64,000 nt of DNA from Pseudomonas sp. Q2-TVG4-2 (GCF_013620795.1 NZ_LGLW01000005.1:372001-436000), one strand, 5' to 3'. Positions 30,231 through 42,794 are shown, numbered from the stretch's first letter. Translations and numbers: made by a program. The notes: generated from the letters alone by a model not told the origin.

Positions 30231-31409
30231 TTACTGCAGGAGGCTCAGAACCGCCTGCGGCAACTGCTTGGCCTGCGCCAGGATCGCGGTGCCGGCCTGC
30301 TGCAGAATCTGGTTCTTGCTCAGATTCGCGGTTTCGGCAGCGAAGTCGGTATCTTCGATGCGACCGCGTGCAGCGGATACGTTCTCAGAGATGCTCTGCA
30401 GGTTGGCGATAGTGTTATCGAAGCGGTTCTGTACAGCACCGAGGTCGGCACGCTGCGCATCGATGGACTGGATAGCCTCGTCGATGATCAGCACAGCCTT
30501 CTGCGCGCCTTCTGCAGTGTTGATGTTGATATCGCTCACGCTGTCTTCGGTGAACGCGGTATCAGCCGCGGCAGTAACAGTACCTGCGGTTACGCCGGTA
30601 GGATCAGCTGCGTTGTCGGTAATCACAATGCTAGCCAAGTTGTTCTTGTCATCGCCTGTTTGGGTCGAAACAATGTTGATGCTGTTATCGGCCTTTATAA
30701 ACGCACCGACACCGACGTTGGAGTCATTGATCGCCGCAGCAATTTTCGAGTTTATTGCTTCGGCATCATCATCTTCTTTCAAATCGGCTTGAACAGTGTA
30801 CGACTTCCCATCTGCCAGTGTGATCGCGATATCGACCTTGCCGGTAGTTGGAGTGAGGCCAGGAGCGGTCGCACTCAGCGTCTGCTCGTAATACTTACCA
30901 TCCAGCGAGGTAGAGCTCATTTCCTCGATACCAACGCTGATGATTTCGTTAGCAGCGGAGCCAACCTGGAAGCTGGCAATACCAAAGTCGCCATCCAGCA
31001 GTTTTCTGCCACCGAAAGTCGTGGTGTTGCTGATACGGTCCAGCTCCTTCTTCAACTGACCAACTTCCGAGTCCAGAGCGGTCCGCTCAGAATCGCTGTT
31101 GGAGCCGTTGGCGGACTGAAGGGAAAGGTCACGCATACGCTGCAGGATGTTGGTGGACTGTTGCAGAGCGCCTTCAGCTGTCTGAGCCAGCGAAATACCG
31201 TCGTTTGCGTTGCGCACAGCGACGCCCAGGCCGTTGATCTGGCTGGTCAGGCGGTTAGCGATCTGCAGGCCAGCTGCGTCGTCTTTGGCACTATTGATAC
31301 GGCTACCGGTGGATAGGCGCTGCATGGAAGTGGCCAGCGCATTGGAAGAACTATTCAGGTTGCGCTGCGTGTTCAGCGACGGGATGTTGGTATTGACTGT
31401 AAGAGCCAT
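30231..31409 (-). CDS. fliC: Flagellin (filament subunit)
   Basis: A 392-aa flagellin, the only filament subunit gene here. The conserved N-terminal D0/D1 part begins [19 protein letters not shown] and includes [16 protein letters not shown] and a [23 protein letters not shown] block. The C-terminal D1/D0 part (about residues 300-392) ends [43 protein letters not shown]. Residues of about 175-295 form the variable surface domain. A GGAGG ribosome site lies before ATG 31409. A perfect sigma28 promoter is about 100 bp upstream, so it is a late-class motility gene. Confidence 0.98.
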   Translation of the reverse strand: MALTVNTNIPSLNTQRNLNSSSNALATSMQRLSTGSRINSAKDDAAGLQIANRLTSQINGLGVAVRNANDGISLAQTAEGALQQSTNILQRMRDLSLQSANGSNSDSERTALDSEVGQLKKELDRISNTTTFGGRKLLDGDFGIASFQVGSAANEIISVGIEEMSSTSLDGKYYEQTLSATAPGLTPTTGKVDIAITLADGKSYTVQADLKEDDDAEAINSKIAAAINDSNVGVGAFIKADNSINIVSTQTGDDKNNLASIVITDNAADPTGVTAGTVTAAADTAFTEDSVSDININTAEGAQKAVLIIDEAIQSIDAQRADLGAVQNRFDNTIANLQSISENVSAARGRIEDTDFAAETANLSKNQILQQAGTAILAQAKQLPQAVLSLLQ

Positions 31410-31506
31410 GATGTGCCTCCAAGGGCGCTAGTTACTTTGGTTGCCTGAGCTTGCGACTCCGGGCCGGCTTTTGCCCAGGCACCCATTGAGTTCGCATTCG
31501 ATTAGC

Positions 31507-31533
31507 TTATCGGCGTCGTTTCGGTGAGCTTTA
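31507..31533 (-). promoter_or_regulatory. Sigma28 (FliA) promoter of fliC
   Basis: Minus strand TAAA-N15-GCCGATAA, an exact match to the FliA consensus with exact spacing. The predicted 5' leader of fliC is about 90 nt. Confidence 0.93.
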
Positions 31534-31698
31534 GGAGGCAGTTGAAAAAAACTCTGCAAGCCCCGAGAACAACCTGTACGACACCGGCGAATCCGCAAAC
31601 ACGCGAGCCCGCCTGCGAAGGTTTTCGGACGTTGGGTGGAAATCTTTAGGCAGGCCCGTGCGGGAGTGTTTGTTTTAGGAGTGGCCTGGAAGCCCTTT

Positions 31699-31722
31699 TC
31701 GCCGCGAGGGCGCGCCTCCCAC
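31699..31722 (+). repeat. Extragenic repeat type 2, copy 1
   Basis: A 24-nt sequence (TCGCCGCGAGGGCGCGCC then TCCCAC) that matches 22 of 24 bases with the copy at 31815-31838. It resembles the Pseudomonas 'GTGGGAG...GCCCGCGGCGA' extragenic palindromic elements. Confidence 0.7.
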
Positions 31723-31775
31723 AGGACTGGAGTCAAGCCGCTGCTGTTGTACGAGGGCTGCCCTTTGCGGGAAGC

Positions 31776-31795
31776 TTTGCTTTGCTTTGCTTTGC
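31776..31795 (+). repeat. Tandem TTTGC x4
   Basis: Four perfect pentamer units in the noncoding gap upstream of fliC. Confidence 0.85.
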
Positions 31796-31814
31796 GCTGG
31801 CAGGAAAGTCCATC

Positions 31815-31838
31815 TCGCCGCGGGGGCACGCCTCCCAC
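31815..31838 (+). repeat. Extragenic repeat type 2, copy 2
   Basis: Second copy of the 24-nt element, same orientation as copy 1 and 116 bp away; two base differences. Confidence 0.7.
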
Positions 31839-31916
31839 GAAAAGCGGGCCGTAGCCGCCTGTGATCTGGAGTGGGTGAATCACTTTCGGTGCGAAGCCGA
31901 CTAGCTGATGTTTGAT

Positions 31917-34711
<2,795 letters not shown>

Positions 34712-34736
34712 AAAAAAACCGCTCCTGAGAGCGGTT
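34712..34736 (-). terminator. Rho-independent terminator of zipA
   Basis: An 8-bp stem (AACCGCTC/GAGCGGTT) with a 4-nt loop, followed on the minus strand by a run of seven T. It lies 8 bp past the zipA stop. Confidence 0.9.
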
Positions 34737-34743
34737 CTGGTGA

Positions 34744-35565
34744 TCAGCGTCTGGTGGTCATCTGCCGACGTTCGTAATCGACGATGCGCTGGCGGTAGTG
34801 CTCGATGGTTTGTGCAGTCAACACGCTGCGTTGATCATCCTTGAGCTCCCCATTCAGCTCTTGAGACAGCTTGCGGGCAGCGGCTACCATCACGTCGAAG
34901 GCCTGCTTCGGATGGCGCGGGCCAGGCAGGCCGAGGAAGAAACTCACGGCCGGGGTGGTGAAGTGGTCAATGTCGTCCAGATCGAACGTCCCGGGCTTGA
35001 CCGCATTGGCCATGGAGAACAGCACTTCGCCGTTACCCGCCATGCTCTCGTGACGATGGAAGATGTCCATCTCGCCGAACCGCAGGCCGCTTTCCAGGAT
35101 GTTCTGCAGCAGCGCTGGCCCGCGGAAGCCATGCGGATCACGGGAGATCACGTTGATGACCAGCACTTCCTCGACCGGTGGCAGGTCCTGATCGGATTCG
35201 CTCGTTTTGCCATCATCGTCACTGGCTACCGGATCCAGCAGGGTCGGGACCGGCGCATCATCATTGGAGAAGCGCAGGTCGCCCTGCCGGGGTTCACTGG
35301 TACGACGCCTACTCGGCTCGCGCGCGCTCATCGATGGAAGATCCGCTTCGTCCACAGATGGCTCGGTACCGCGGTTCACAACTCGCGGAGGGCCTAGCAG
35401 CTCGTTGGGTTCGTCTTCGTCTGGAATATTGCTCACGATATTGCGGTCCAGCTTGAACTTCAACTTGCCCTTGCTGCCTCGCATCCGCCGCCAGCCGTCG
35501 AAAAGAATGCCGGCTATAACAATGATGCCGATGACGATCAGCCACTCGCGCAGACCGATATCCAT
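34744..35565 (-). CDS. zipA: Cell division protein ZipA
   Basis: A 273-aa essential divisome protein that tethers FtsZ to the inner membrane. It has an N-terminal membrane helix (residues 6-23, [20 protein letters not shown]), a charged, low-complexity linker (about 25-125), and a C-terminal FtsZ-binding domain from [40 protein letters not shown] to [19 protein letters not shown], which is strongly conserved in pseudomonads. It sits directly downstream of smc on the same strand and is followed by its own terminator. Confidence 0.96.
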   Translation of the reverse strand: MDIGLREWLIVIGIIVIAGILFDGWRRMRGSKGKLKFKLDRNIVSNIPDEDEPNELLGPPRVVNRGTEPSVDEADLPSMSAREPSRRRTSEPRQGDLRFSNDDAPVPTLLDPVASDDDGKTSESDQDLPPVEEVLVINVISRDPHGFRGPALLQNILESGLRFGEMDIFHRHESMAGNGEVLFSMANAVKPGTFDLDDIDHFTTPAVSFFLGLPGPRHPKQAFDVMVAAARKLSQELNGELKDDQRSVLTAQTIEHYRQRIVDYERRQMTTRR

Positions 35566-35745
35566 TAATGCTTAAACCCCTGAAATCGATGATAAAGACG
35601 CAGATTCACGGCCGCTGAACAGGCTCATCTGCGCATCGTAAAAATTGCGCTCTAAACTAGCACGACGAACGGTAGATGTGCACCGCCCGACGCGGCTCTT
35701 TTATGGGTCTCCGTTTATGCCAGCGCTGCCAGCAACACGCGCAGC

Positions 35746-38700
35746 TCAAGCCTCCGCGAGCGCAACAGCCTGTTCCACGTCGACCGCTACCAGTCTTGAG
35801 CAACCCGGCTCGTGCATGGTCACGCCCATTAGCTGGTCGGCCATTTCCATCGCGATCTTGTTGTGGGTGATGTAGATGAATTGCACCTTTTCCGACATTT
35901 CCTTGACCAGACGCGCATAGCGGCCAACGTTGGCGTCATCCAGTGGCGCATCCACCTCATCGAGCATGCAGAACGGCGCCGGGTTGAGCTGGAAGATCGC
36001 AAATACCAACGCCAGGGCGGTCAGTGCCTTCTCCCCACCCGACAGCAAGTGGATGGTGCTGTTCTTCTTGCCCGGCGGACGCGCCATTATCGCCACCCCG
36101 GTATCGAGTAAATCTTCACCGGTAAGTTCCAGATAAGCGTTGCCGCCACCGAAAACCTTCGGGAAAAGCGCCTGCAGACCGCCATTGATCTGGTCAAACG
36201 TCTCTTTGAAGCGATTGCGGGTCTCCTTGTCGATCTTGCGGATGACGTTTTCCAGCGTGTCCAGCGCCTCGGTGAGATCATCATTCTGAGCGTCGAGGTA
36301 GCGCTTGCGCTCCGACTGCTGCTGATACTCATCGATCGCCGCCAGGTTGATCGGGCCAAGGCGCTGAACGCGCGCAGCCAGGCGCTCAAGTTCGGCTTCC
36401 CATTCAGATTCGCTGGCCCCGGCAGGCAGCATCGCGAGCACGCCGTGCAGATCGAAACCCTCTTCGTGCAGCTGATCCTGCAATGCCTTTCGGCGCACGC
36501 TGAGCGCTTGCCACTCCATGCGCTGTTGTTCGAGCTGGCCGCGCAACAGTTGCGCCTGCTGCTCGGCCTGGGTACGACGTTTCTCGGCATCGCGCAGTTC
36601 GCGATCGGCGTCTTCGAGCGCCAGACGCGCCAGTTTGAGCTCGTCTTCGACGCCCATGCGCCGCTCCAGCAACTCTTCGAGCTTCATGCGCAACTCTTCG
36701 AGTGGCGCCTCGCCCTCCTCCAGATTCAGATTGAGCTGCTCGCGCCGCTCCACCGCTCGCTCGAACTGCTGCTGCAGACGTTCAAGCGCCTGGCGAGTGG
36801 AATCATGCTGTGCTTTCAGCGACCCGATTCGCACGGCCAACTGATGCGCATGGTCTTTTTGCTGCCGGGCCTCCTGACGGACGCGATCCAGCTGTTCGCG
36901 AATGCCATCACGACTCGCCAGCAGAGCTTCGCGCTGTTCGGTATCCAGCGCCATAGCATCGAGCGCATCCTGCAAATGCAGCCGCGCCTCGCCCAGCTGT
37001 TCGGTTTCCAACGCGCGCTGTTCGGATAGTTCGACCAGCTCTTCGTCCAGGCGGCGACGGCGTAGGCTCAGCTGCTCCAGCTTGGCCTGGCTGGCAGAGA
37101 GTCGAGCATTCAATTCGCCTTGCTGGCGGGACAGATCCTGATGATGACGACGTTGCTGTTCGCGGCGCCCTTCCTGTTCGCGCTGAGCCCCGCGGAGCTG
37201 GGCGAGCTGCTCCCCCAGCGAACCAAGGCTCGCTTCACGCTCATCACGTTCGCCTTGCAGCCGCTCCAGTTCCTGACCGCGCGCCAGCAATCCCGACTCG
37301 GCCTCCCCGGCTCGCCGGACCCGAAGAAAATGTCGGCTCACCCAGTAACCGTCACGACTGATCAGGCTTTCGCCATCGCGCAGCGAATCACGCCCCGCCA
37401 ACGCTAGATTGAGATCATCCACCGGTCGCACCCGGCCCAACCAGGGCGAAAGGTCTGCGGCCGACTCCACCTTGTCCAGCAGGCTGCCGTTAATGGCCGT
37501 AGCCGCCTGCGCCGTGCTGACGAGACGCAAATCTCCCTGCTCGAAGCCGCTCATGTCGAGGCCGTCGAAGTTGTCCAACAGCACCGCCTGCAAGTCCGCG
37601 CCCAGTACGGTTTCGACCGCCAGTTCCCAGCCTGGCTCAACGCGAAGCCCGTCAGTTAGACGCGGCCGCTGATCAAGGCCTCGCTCATGCAGCCATTCCG
37701 AGACGCCTTTGCCCGGGTCCATCGCAGCCTGTTGCAGCGCTTCCAGCGACACGATACGGCCGTTCAGCCGCTGCAGATCACCCTGCGCCTCCTGCTCGGC
37801 GCGGCTAGCCTGTTGGAGTTGTTCACGTAGCTGTTCTAGCTGCTGATCGGTCTGTTCCTGGGCTGCGACCAGTTCTTCCAGGTTCAGGTCGCCGGCCGCG
37901 AGCTGTTCGCTCATCTCGGCGACTGCGGCATCTTCCGGATCACCGGCGAGCGAGGCGCGTTCCTCTTCCAGGCGGCGCTGACGCTCGACAAGCCGCTCGA
38001 GGCTCTGCTCCAGTTGCTGAATACGCGACTGCTGCACCTCGGATACGCGACGTGGCTCGGCGCTCTGCTGATTGAAGCGCTCCCACTGTTCCTGCCAGCC
38101 CTGCATGGCAGATTCGGCTTCTTCGAGTTGCGCACCCGTCTTCTCGGCCGCCGCGCCCGCGATGTCCTCCTCCGGCTCGAGCATCGCCAGCTCCTCACCT
38201 AGGGTAGCGAGCAAGGTGCGGTCATGGCCCAGGTGGGATTCAGTTTCGAGTCGCGCCTGTTCGGCCTCGCGCAGATCGTCCTGCAGCTGGCGCAAGCGTT
38301 GCTGGCCGTGCTGAATGCTTTGCTCCACCCGCGCGATATCGCCGCCGACCGAGTAGAAGCGTCCCTGGACCAAATTGAAGCGCTCGGACAACTCGTGATG
38401 ACCGTCGCGCAGTCGCTCGATACTGGCGTCCGCGTTGCGTTGTTCAGCGACCAGCGCCTCGAAGCCGACCTCTTGATCGCCGATTACCTGCTCGCGCTGT
38501 CCGACCTGCTCATTCAGCGCCTGCCAGCGCAGCGCCGACAGTTGCGCCTTCAACTGGCGCTCCTCGGCCTTGTATTCCTGATACTTTTCCGCCGATTGGG
38601 CTTGGCGGTGCAAACGCTCGAGCTGGCGCTCGAGCTCCTCACGCAAGTCCGTCAGGCGCGCCAGGTTCTCGTGGGTTCGGCGAATGCGACTTTCGGTTTC

Positions 38701-39234
38701 GCGACGACGCTCCTTGTACTTGGAGATGCCCGCCGCCTCTTCGATGAAGTTGCGCAGGTCTTCCGGCTTGGCTTCGATCAGCTTGGAGATCATTCCCTGC
38801 TCGATGATCGAGTAACTGCGAGGGCCAAGACCGGTGCCAAGGAAGATGTCGGTGATATCGCGGCGGCGACACTTTACGCCGTTGAGGAAATAGGTGTTCT
38901 GTGCATCGCGAGTGACCCGACGGCGGATGGATACCTCGGCGAAGGCCGCGTACTCGCCGGTCAGGGTGCCGTCCGAGTTATCGAAGATCAGTTCGATGCT
39001 GGCCTGGGTCACCGGTTTACGGGTGTTGGAGCCGTTGAAGATGACGTCGGTCATCGATTCGCCACGCAGGTTCTTCGCCGAACTCTCACCCATGACCCAA
39101 CGCACGGCATCGATGATATTGGATTTGCCGCAGCCATTCGGCCCGACGACAGCGGCCATGTTGCTTGGGAAGCTGACCGTGGTCGGATCGACGAAAGATT
39201 TGAAGCCGGCAAGCTTGATGCTTTTCAGTCGCAT
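35746..39234 (-). CDS. smc: Chromosome segregation ATPase Smc
   Basis: A 1162-aa condensin-type SMC that compacts and segregates the chromosome. The N-terminal head has a Walker A motif at residues 31-38 (GPNGCGKSN). Two long coiled coils flank a hinge region at about residues 515-630 (GVSEWLHERGLDQRPRLTDGLR ...). The C-terminal head carries the ABC signature LSGGEKALTALALVFA and Walker B CMLDEVDAPLDDANV. I see no scpA or scpB next to it. It is the first gene of smc-zipA on the minus strand, with AGGC just before the ATG. Confidence 0.97.
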   Translation of the reverse strand: MRLKSIKLAGFKSFVDPTTVSFPSNMAAVVGPNGCGKSNIIDAVRWVMGESSAKNLRGESMTDVIFNGSNTRKPVTQASIELIFDNSDGTLTGEYAAFAEVSIRRRVTRDAQNTYFLNGVKCRRRDITDIFLGTGLGPRSYSIIEQGMISKLIEAKPEDLRNFIEEAAGISKYKERRRETESRIRRTHENLARLTDLREELERQLERLHRQAQSAEKYQEYKAEERQLKAQLSALRWQALNEQVGQREQVIGDQEVGFEALVAEQRNADASIERLRDGHHELSERFNLVQGRFYSVGGDIARVEQSIQHGQQRLRQLQDDLREAEQARLETESHLGHDRTLLATLGEELAMLEPEEDIAGAAAEKTGAQLEEAESAMQGWQEQWERFNQQSAEPRRVSEVQQSRIQQLEQSLERLVERQRRLEEERASLAGDPEDAAVAEMSEQLAAGDLNLEELVAAQEQTDQQLEQLREQLQQASRAEQEAQGDLQRLNGRIVSLEALQQAAMDPGKGVSEWLHERGLDQRPRLTDGLRVEPGWELAVETVLGADLQAVLLDNFDGLDMSGFEQGDLRLVSTAQAATAINGSLLDKVESAADLSPWLGRVRPVDDLNLALAGRDSLRDGESLISRDGYWVSRHFLRVRRAGEAESGLLARGQELERLQGERDEREASLGSLGEQLAQLRGAQREQEGRREQQRRHHQDLSRQQGELNARLSASQAKLEQLSLRRRRLDEELVELSEQRALETEQLGEARLHLQDALDAMALDTEQREALLASRDGIREQLDRVRQEARQQKDHAHQLAVRIGSLKAQHDSTRQALERLQQQFERAVERREQLNLNLEEGEAPLEELRMKLEELLERRMGVEDELKLARLALEDADRELRDAEKRRTQAEQQAQLLRGQLEQQRMEWQALSVRRKALQDQLHEEGFDLHGVLAMLPAGASESEWEAELERLAARVQRLGPINLAAIDEYQQQSERKRYLDAQNDDLTEALDTLENVIRKIDKETRNRFKETFDQINGGLQALFPKVFGGGNAYLELTGEDLLDTGVAIMARPPGKKNSTIHLLSGGEKALTALALVFAIFQLNPAPFCMLDEVDAPLDDANVGRYARLVKEMSEKVQFIYITHNKIAMEMADQLMGVTMHEPGCSRLVAVDVEQAVALAEA

Positions 39235-39608
39235 GGAGGCCTATCCGTGGCGGTCGGCGTGAGGATGTACAAGCAGGTCGCCGGGGACATCGAGATTCCT
39301 GGCATCAAATGGTTGCTGCGCGAAAACGGCGGAGTTTATCACGCCGCCTCGCAGCCATCTTGGGGATGGGTGCGCAGTATTCCGAAGCAGTCGTCGAGTC
39401 GATTCGGATGGAGGATGAGCCAATGCGGTGCCGGTGTAGGGTGGGCTTCAGCTCACCAACGGAGCCAAGACGTTCAGGCGGCAACAAGCGACATGAATCA
39501 TAGCGTGGTGAAGCCCGTCAGGCAGTCAGATGCCGACTCTGTTTGGTGTGGCTTGGAATGGAGTCTGGTCGGCTGAAGCGGAGCGCCGCCCGGCCACACT
39601 ACAACGTA
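39235..39608. other. Gap between smc and moaA with repeat
   Basis: A 374-bp interval upstream of smc. It contains repeat type 1 (39435-39460) and presumably the smc promoter, which I cannot define. No supported gene. Confidence 0.55.
39435..39460 (+). repeat. Extragenic repeat type 1, copy 3
   Basis: TGTAGGGTGGGCTTCAGC followed by TCACCAAC; same element and orientation as 27215-27240. Confidence 0.75.
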
Positions 39609-40604
39609 TCAACCCCCCGTCATGCTCATGAAGCGCACCACCTGAACCTGCTCGTCGGTACGAAACTCATGCTTCTCCGGCTTGAGCTGCAGCGCATCGA
39701 CCAACGCCTGACGCAGACGCTCGCTGTCGCCCGGATAGCGACGCATCAGCGTCTTGAGATCCAGCGCACCTTCATGTCCGAGGCAGAGCACCAGCTTGCC
39801 TTCGGCGGTGATGCGCACGCGGTTGCAGCTTCCACAGAAGTTATTGCTGTGCGGCGAGATGAAGCCGACCTGGGTTTCGCTGCCGGCAACCTGCCAATAG
39901 CGCGAGGGGCCGCCCGTGGTGTGGCTGCTGCGTATCAGCTGATGGCCCACCTCGATACGCTCACGCACTTCCTCGCTGGAGCAAAAGGTGATTTCGCGTT
40001 CATGGCTGGAGATATTGCCTAGCGGCATTTCCTCGATGAAGCTGACGTCCAGGCCACGCTCCACGGCGAAGTTCACCAGATCGAGCACTTCGTCGTCATT
40101 GCGGCCTTTCTGGATCACGCTATTGAGCTTGATCCGACGGAAGCCGGCGTTGCGCGCGGCGTCGATGCCTTCGATAACCTGATCGAGCTTGTCACGGCGG
40201 GTAAGTTCGGCGAAACGTTCACGCTTAAGCGAATCGAGACTGATGTTCAGGCGCTTGACACCCGCGTCGCGCAGCACCGGTGCGAGAGTTGGCAGTTGCG
40301 AGCCGTTGGTGGTGATGGCCAGATCCTCCAATTCCTCCCGTGCCCCCAGGCGACTCAGCAAGCTCGGCAGCCCCTTGCGCACCAGCGGTTCGCCACCCGT
40401 CACTCGGATGCGCTTGACGCCCAGACTGATGAACGCGTCAGCCACGGCGTAGAGCTCTTCCAACGTGAGGATCTGTGCACGCGGTGCGAAGACCATGTCT
40501 TCACTCATGCAATAGGTGCAGCGAAAATCGCAGCGGTCGGTGACCGACAGTCTGAGGTAGGTGATGCGTCGGCCGAATGGATCGACCAACTGAGAATCTG
40601 GCAT
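39609..40604 (-). CDS. moaA: GTP 3',8-cyclase MoaA
   Basis: A 331-aa radical-SAM enzyme that converts GTP to 3',8-cyclo-GTP, the first step of molybdenum cofactor synthesis. The SAM cluster is C25-x3-C29-x2-C32 in DRCDFRCTYC. A second C-terminal [4Fe-4S] site is in NNFCGSCNRVRITAEGKLVLCLG, and the product ends in the MoaA-typical Gly-Gly tail (MTGG). I start at ATG 40604, which has GGAGAG six bases upstream; a longer frame to 40664 lacks this. It is a lone gene here; no other moa gene is adjacent. Confidence 0.96.
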   Translation of the reverse strand: MPDSQLVDPFGRRITYLRLSVTDRCDFRCTYCMSEDMVFAPRAQILTLEELYAVADAFISLGVKRIRVTGGEPLVRKGLPSLLSRLGAREELEDLAITTNGSQLPTLAPVLRDAGVKRLNISLDSLKRERFAELTRRDKLDQVIEGIDAARNAGFRRIKLNSVIQKGRNDDEVLDLVNFAVERGLDVSFIEEMPLGNISSHEREITFCSSEEVRERIEVGHQLIRSSHTTGGPSRYWQVAGSETQVGFISPHSNNFCGSCNRVRITAEGKLVLCLGHEGALDLKTLMRRYPGDSERLRQALVDALQLKPEKHEFRTDEQVQVVRFMSMTGG

Positions 40605-40845
40605 GTCGCTCTCCAAGGCTTGATGCGCATGCCTAAGACTATGTCGGAACGTGGCGCGAGGCAAAGGTGCGGAGCCGAATGGTCTCTACCGGAGCGACGC
40701 CAAATGAGCGGTTGTAACCCTCGCGCCTGGTCCAAGGCAGGACGATAACCGTCCGGTTTTCTGAACCCCGGCCGCAACGATGTTTTGCGACTACGGTTCG
40801 AACACTGGGATAATTTCGCTTTTACCGACACCGGAGCTTACGCAG

Positions 40846-41697
40846 ATGGACAACGACGCCCTCCGATCGATGGGCTGGCGCGAGCGCCTGTACGTGATCA
40901 TCTTCTTTACCAATACGCCGGCCGGAAAGCGTTTCGACACCTGGCTGCTGGTCGTCATCTTTGCCAGCCTCGTCGTGGTGATGTTCGACAGCGTGGCGAT
41001 TTACAGCGAGCGACATGGCGTTTTGCTGGATGGGCTCGAATGGTTATTTACAGCCATTTTCCTGATCGAATACCTGGTGCGCATCTATTGCCACCCTGAG
41101 CCCCGTAAATACGTCTTCAGTTTCTACGGCGCAATCGATCTGCTCTCGGTGGTTCCGGCGTTCATCGCACTGCTGCTACCCGACGCCGAATACTTGCTGG
41201 TGGTGCGCGCCATTCGCATGTTGCGTGTGTTCCGTGTGTTAAAGCTGACGCAGTATCTGAGCCAGGCGAACTTCCTGCTGGTCGCACTGCGAGGCAGCAA
41301 GCAGAAAATCATCGTATTCCTGCTCAGCGTGACCACCATGGTGCTGATCTACGGCACGCTCATGTACGTCATCGAAGGGCCGGAGAACGGCTTCACCAGC
41401 ATCCCGATGAGCATCTACTGGGCCGTGGTGACCATTACCACCGTCGGCTTCGGCGATATCGTCCCGCATACGCCGCTGGGCAAGGCTGTGGCCACGTTGG
41501 TAATGATCACCGGCTATTCAATCATTGCCGTACCTACCGGTATCTTTACTGCAGAGCTGGCTAGCGCCATGCGTGCCGACAGCCTGCAACACCGCTGCCC
41601 GACGTGCGAGAAGCTCAGCCACGAGCCCAACGCAGCGTTCTGCAGCCGCTGCGGGAGTCAGCTCTTTGAGCAGGCGCAATCCAGGGCCGACAGTTGA
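40846..41697 (+). CDS. Voltage-gated-type potassium channel with C-terminal zinc ribbon
   Basis: A 283-aa six-helix ion transporter of the voltage-gated K+ channel type. The selectivity filter TTVGFGD is intact. An S4-like helix carries spaced arginines (VVRAIRMLRVFRVLKLTQYL). After the last helix, the C-terminus has a CPTC ... CSRC pattern that should form a small zinc ribbon. I start at MDNDALRSMGWRERLY (ATG 40846), with GGAG 10 bases upstream. It is divergent from moaA. It probably conducts K+ across the inner membrane; gating and physiological role are not clear. Confidence 0.88.
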   Translation: MDNDALRSMGWRERLYVIIFFTNTPAGKRFDTWLLVVIFASLVVVMFDSVAIYSERHGVLLDGLEWLFTAIFLIEYLVRIYCHPEPRKYVFSFYGAIDLLSVVPAFIALLLPDAEYLLVVRAIRMLRVFRVLKLTQYLSQANFLLVALRGSKQKIIVFLLSVTTMVLIYGTLMYVIEGPENGFTSIPMSIYWAVVTITTVGFGDIVPHTPLGKAVATLVMITGYSIIAVPTGIFTAELASAMRADSLQHRCPTCEKLSHEPNAAFCSRCGSQLFEQAQSRADS

Positions 41698-41850
41698 GCC
41701 CGATCATTCCTGCTCACCACTACGGCGCAGCGGGCATTGCATTCGCCCCGCCGATGCTTTCGTAACCATCGCCAGCGCCGCACCATCCGAACCGCCTCGG
41801 CCGAGGGTTGTCACAACCTCTGACTTGCCGCGGGCCGGATGGAGACGCGA

Positions 41851-42264
41851 ATGCCCTTGCTCAAACTACTGCACTTCGCGGGCCTGCTGTGCTGGTGCGG
41901 CACTCTTTTGTATCTGCCAGCGCTGATCGCTGCGGGCACTCGACGTACAGATCCGCTTTTTTACCGGGACCATGCACACCTTACGCGCATGGTGTTCAAC
42001 CTTGTCGGCACGCCAGCTGCGCTGATCGCGATCGGCTCCGGCACCGCTCTGTTTCTACGCGACGGCATCATGGCCGGGTGGCTGATTGTCAAGCTCAGCA
42101 CCGTCGCCGGCATGGTGTTGTGTCACGCCCTCTGTGGCGTGCTGGTCCTGCACATCGAGCGCTCGCCTGAGCAGAGCGTGAGCATTCGCTGCCGCTTTCT
42201 CGGCGTAACTATCGCGACATTGATTACGGCGACGCTCTGGCTGGTACTGGCCAAGCCGTTCTAA
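41851..42264 (+). CDS. CopD-like four-helix membrane protein
   Basis: A 137-aa membrane protein with about four helices. LLKLLHFAGLLCWCGTLLYLPALIA and a His near each end of the bundle are like the CopD domain family, which includes copper-resistance and haem-related membrane proteins. ATG 41851 has GGAGA six bases upstream, better than ATG 41839. It sits at the left of the cytochrome oxidase cluster, which suggests a role in metal or haem delivery, but this is inference from position and family only. Confidence 0.75.
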   Translation: MPLLKLLHFAGLLCWCGTLLYLPALIAAGTRRTDPLFYRDHAHLTRMVFNLVGTPAALIAIGSGTALFLRDGIMAGWLIVKLSTVAGMVLCHALCGVLVLHIERSPEQSVSIRCRFLGVTIATLITATLWLVLAKPF

Positions 42265-42329
42265 CAACCGCTCGATCAAACCGAATGGCGCACATGACCG
42301 AACGACTCATACCTCATCCGCAGCCCACA

Positions 42330-42794
42330 TCAGATCTTGTCCAGATCGACCCCAACGGCATGCTCGTAGACCAGTCGCCCACCGAGATAGGCGGCCAGGG
42401 AGATCAGGGCGGCCGTGATCGCAGACAGGTACAAGGCCCAGAGGTGCATGTTGTCCCCCTCGTTCTGGAAGCGCAGCAACCAGTTGAGCGAAGCCAGCGA
42501 GAGCATCATCACAGCCAGTATCGCGTGGCACCAGGCGGTTATCTTCTGGCGAATTTCGCGCACGCTGAGCAGATCGATCAGGCCGAAAATACTCGCCACC
42601 CAGCCGCCCAATGCTCCCACGCCGGCCAGCCAGAGCCCGGCACGCCACCAGAAATCATCCAGCGTCCAAATATGGGCGAGATCAACAGGCAGCAAGCCGA
42701 TCAGTGCCGCAACCGGGAAATGGATCAGCATCGGGTGCAGGGGATGTCCGGCGATCGCGGCGCGGCTGTGAATCGAATCGTGGGAATTGGCCAT
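42330..42794 (-). CDS. DUF2231 membrane protein
   Basis: A 154-aa membrane protein with four hydrophobic segments and the DUF2231-type N-terminal signature GHPLHPMLIHFPVAALIGLLPVDLAHI. Function unknown; members often sit beside respiratory genes. It is transcribed toward the CopD-like gene and away from coxB, 63 bp from the coxB start, so it could share the coxB promoter region. Confidence 0.82.
   Translation of the reverse strand: MANSHDSIHSRAAIAGHPLHPMLIHFPVAALIGLLPVDLAHIWTLDDFWWRAGLWLAGVGALGGWVASIFGLIDLLSVREIRQKITAWCHAILAVMMLSLASLNWLLRFQNEGDNMHLWALYLSAITAALISLAAYLGGRLVYEHAVGVDLDKI

Larger units (their letters stand above)
31534..31916. other. Repeat-bearing gap upstream of fliC
   Basis: About 380 bp between the fliC promoter and ligA, with no supported gene. 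It contains two copies of a GC-rich repeat (31699-31722 and 31815-31838) and four tandem TTTGC units (31776-31795). The frame open on the minus strand at 31428-31883 crosses these repeats and the fliC promoter, and I do not accept it as a gene. Confidence 0.7.

Noticed and set aside
31428..31883. 151-codon minus-strand frame upstream of fliC
   Set aside because: It spans two extragenic repeat copies and the fliC sigma28 promoter, so it is unlikely to be coding.
38224..39576. Open frame of 450 codons antisense to the N-terminal part of smc
   Set aside because: Coiled-coil coding sequence gives long antisense frames; no recognisable domain.
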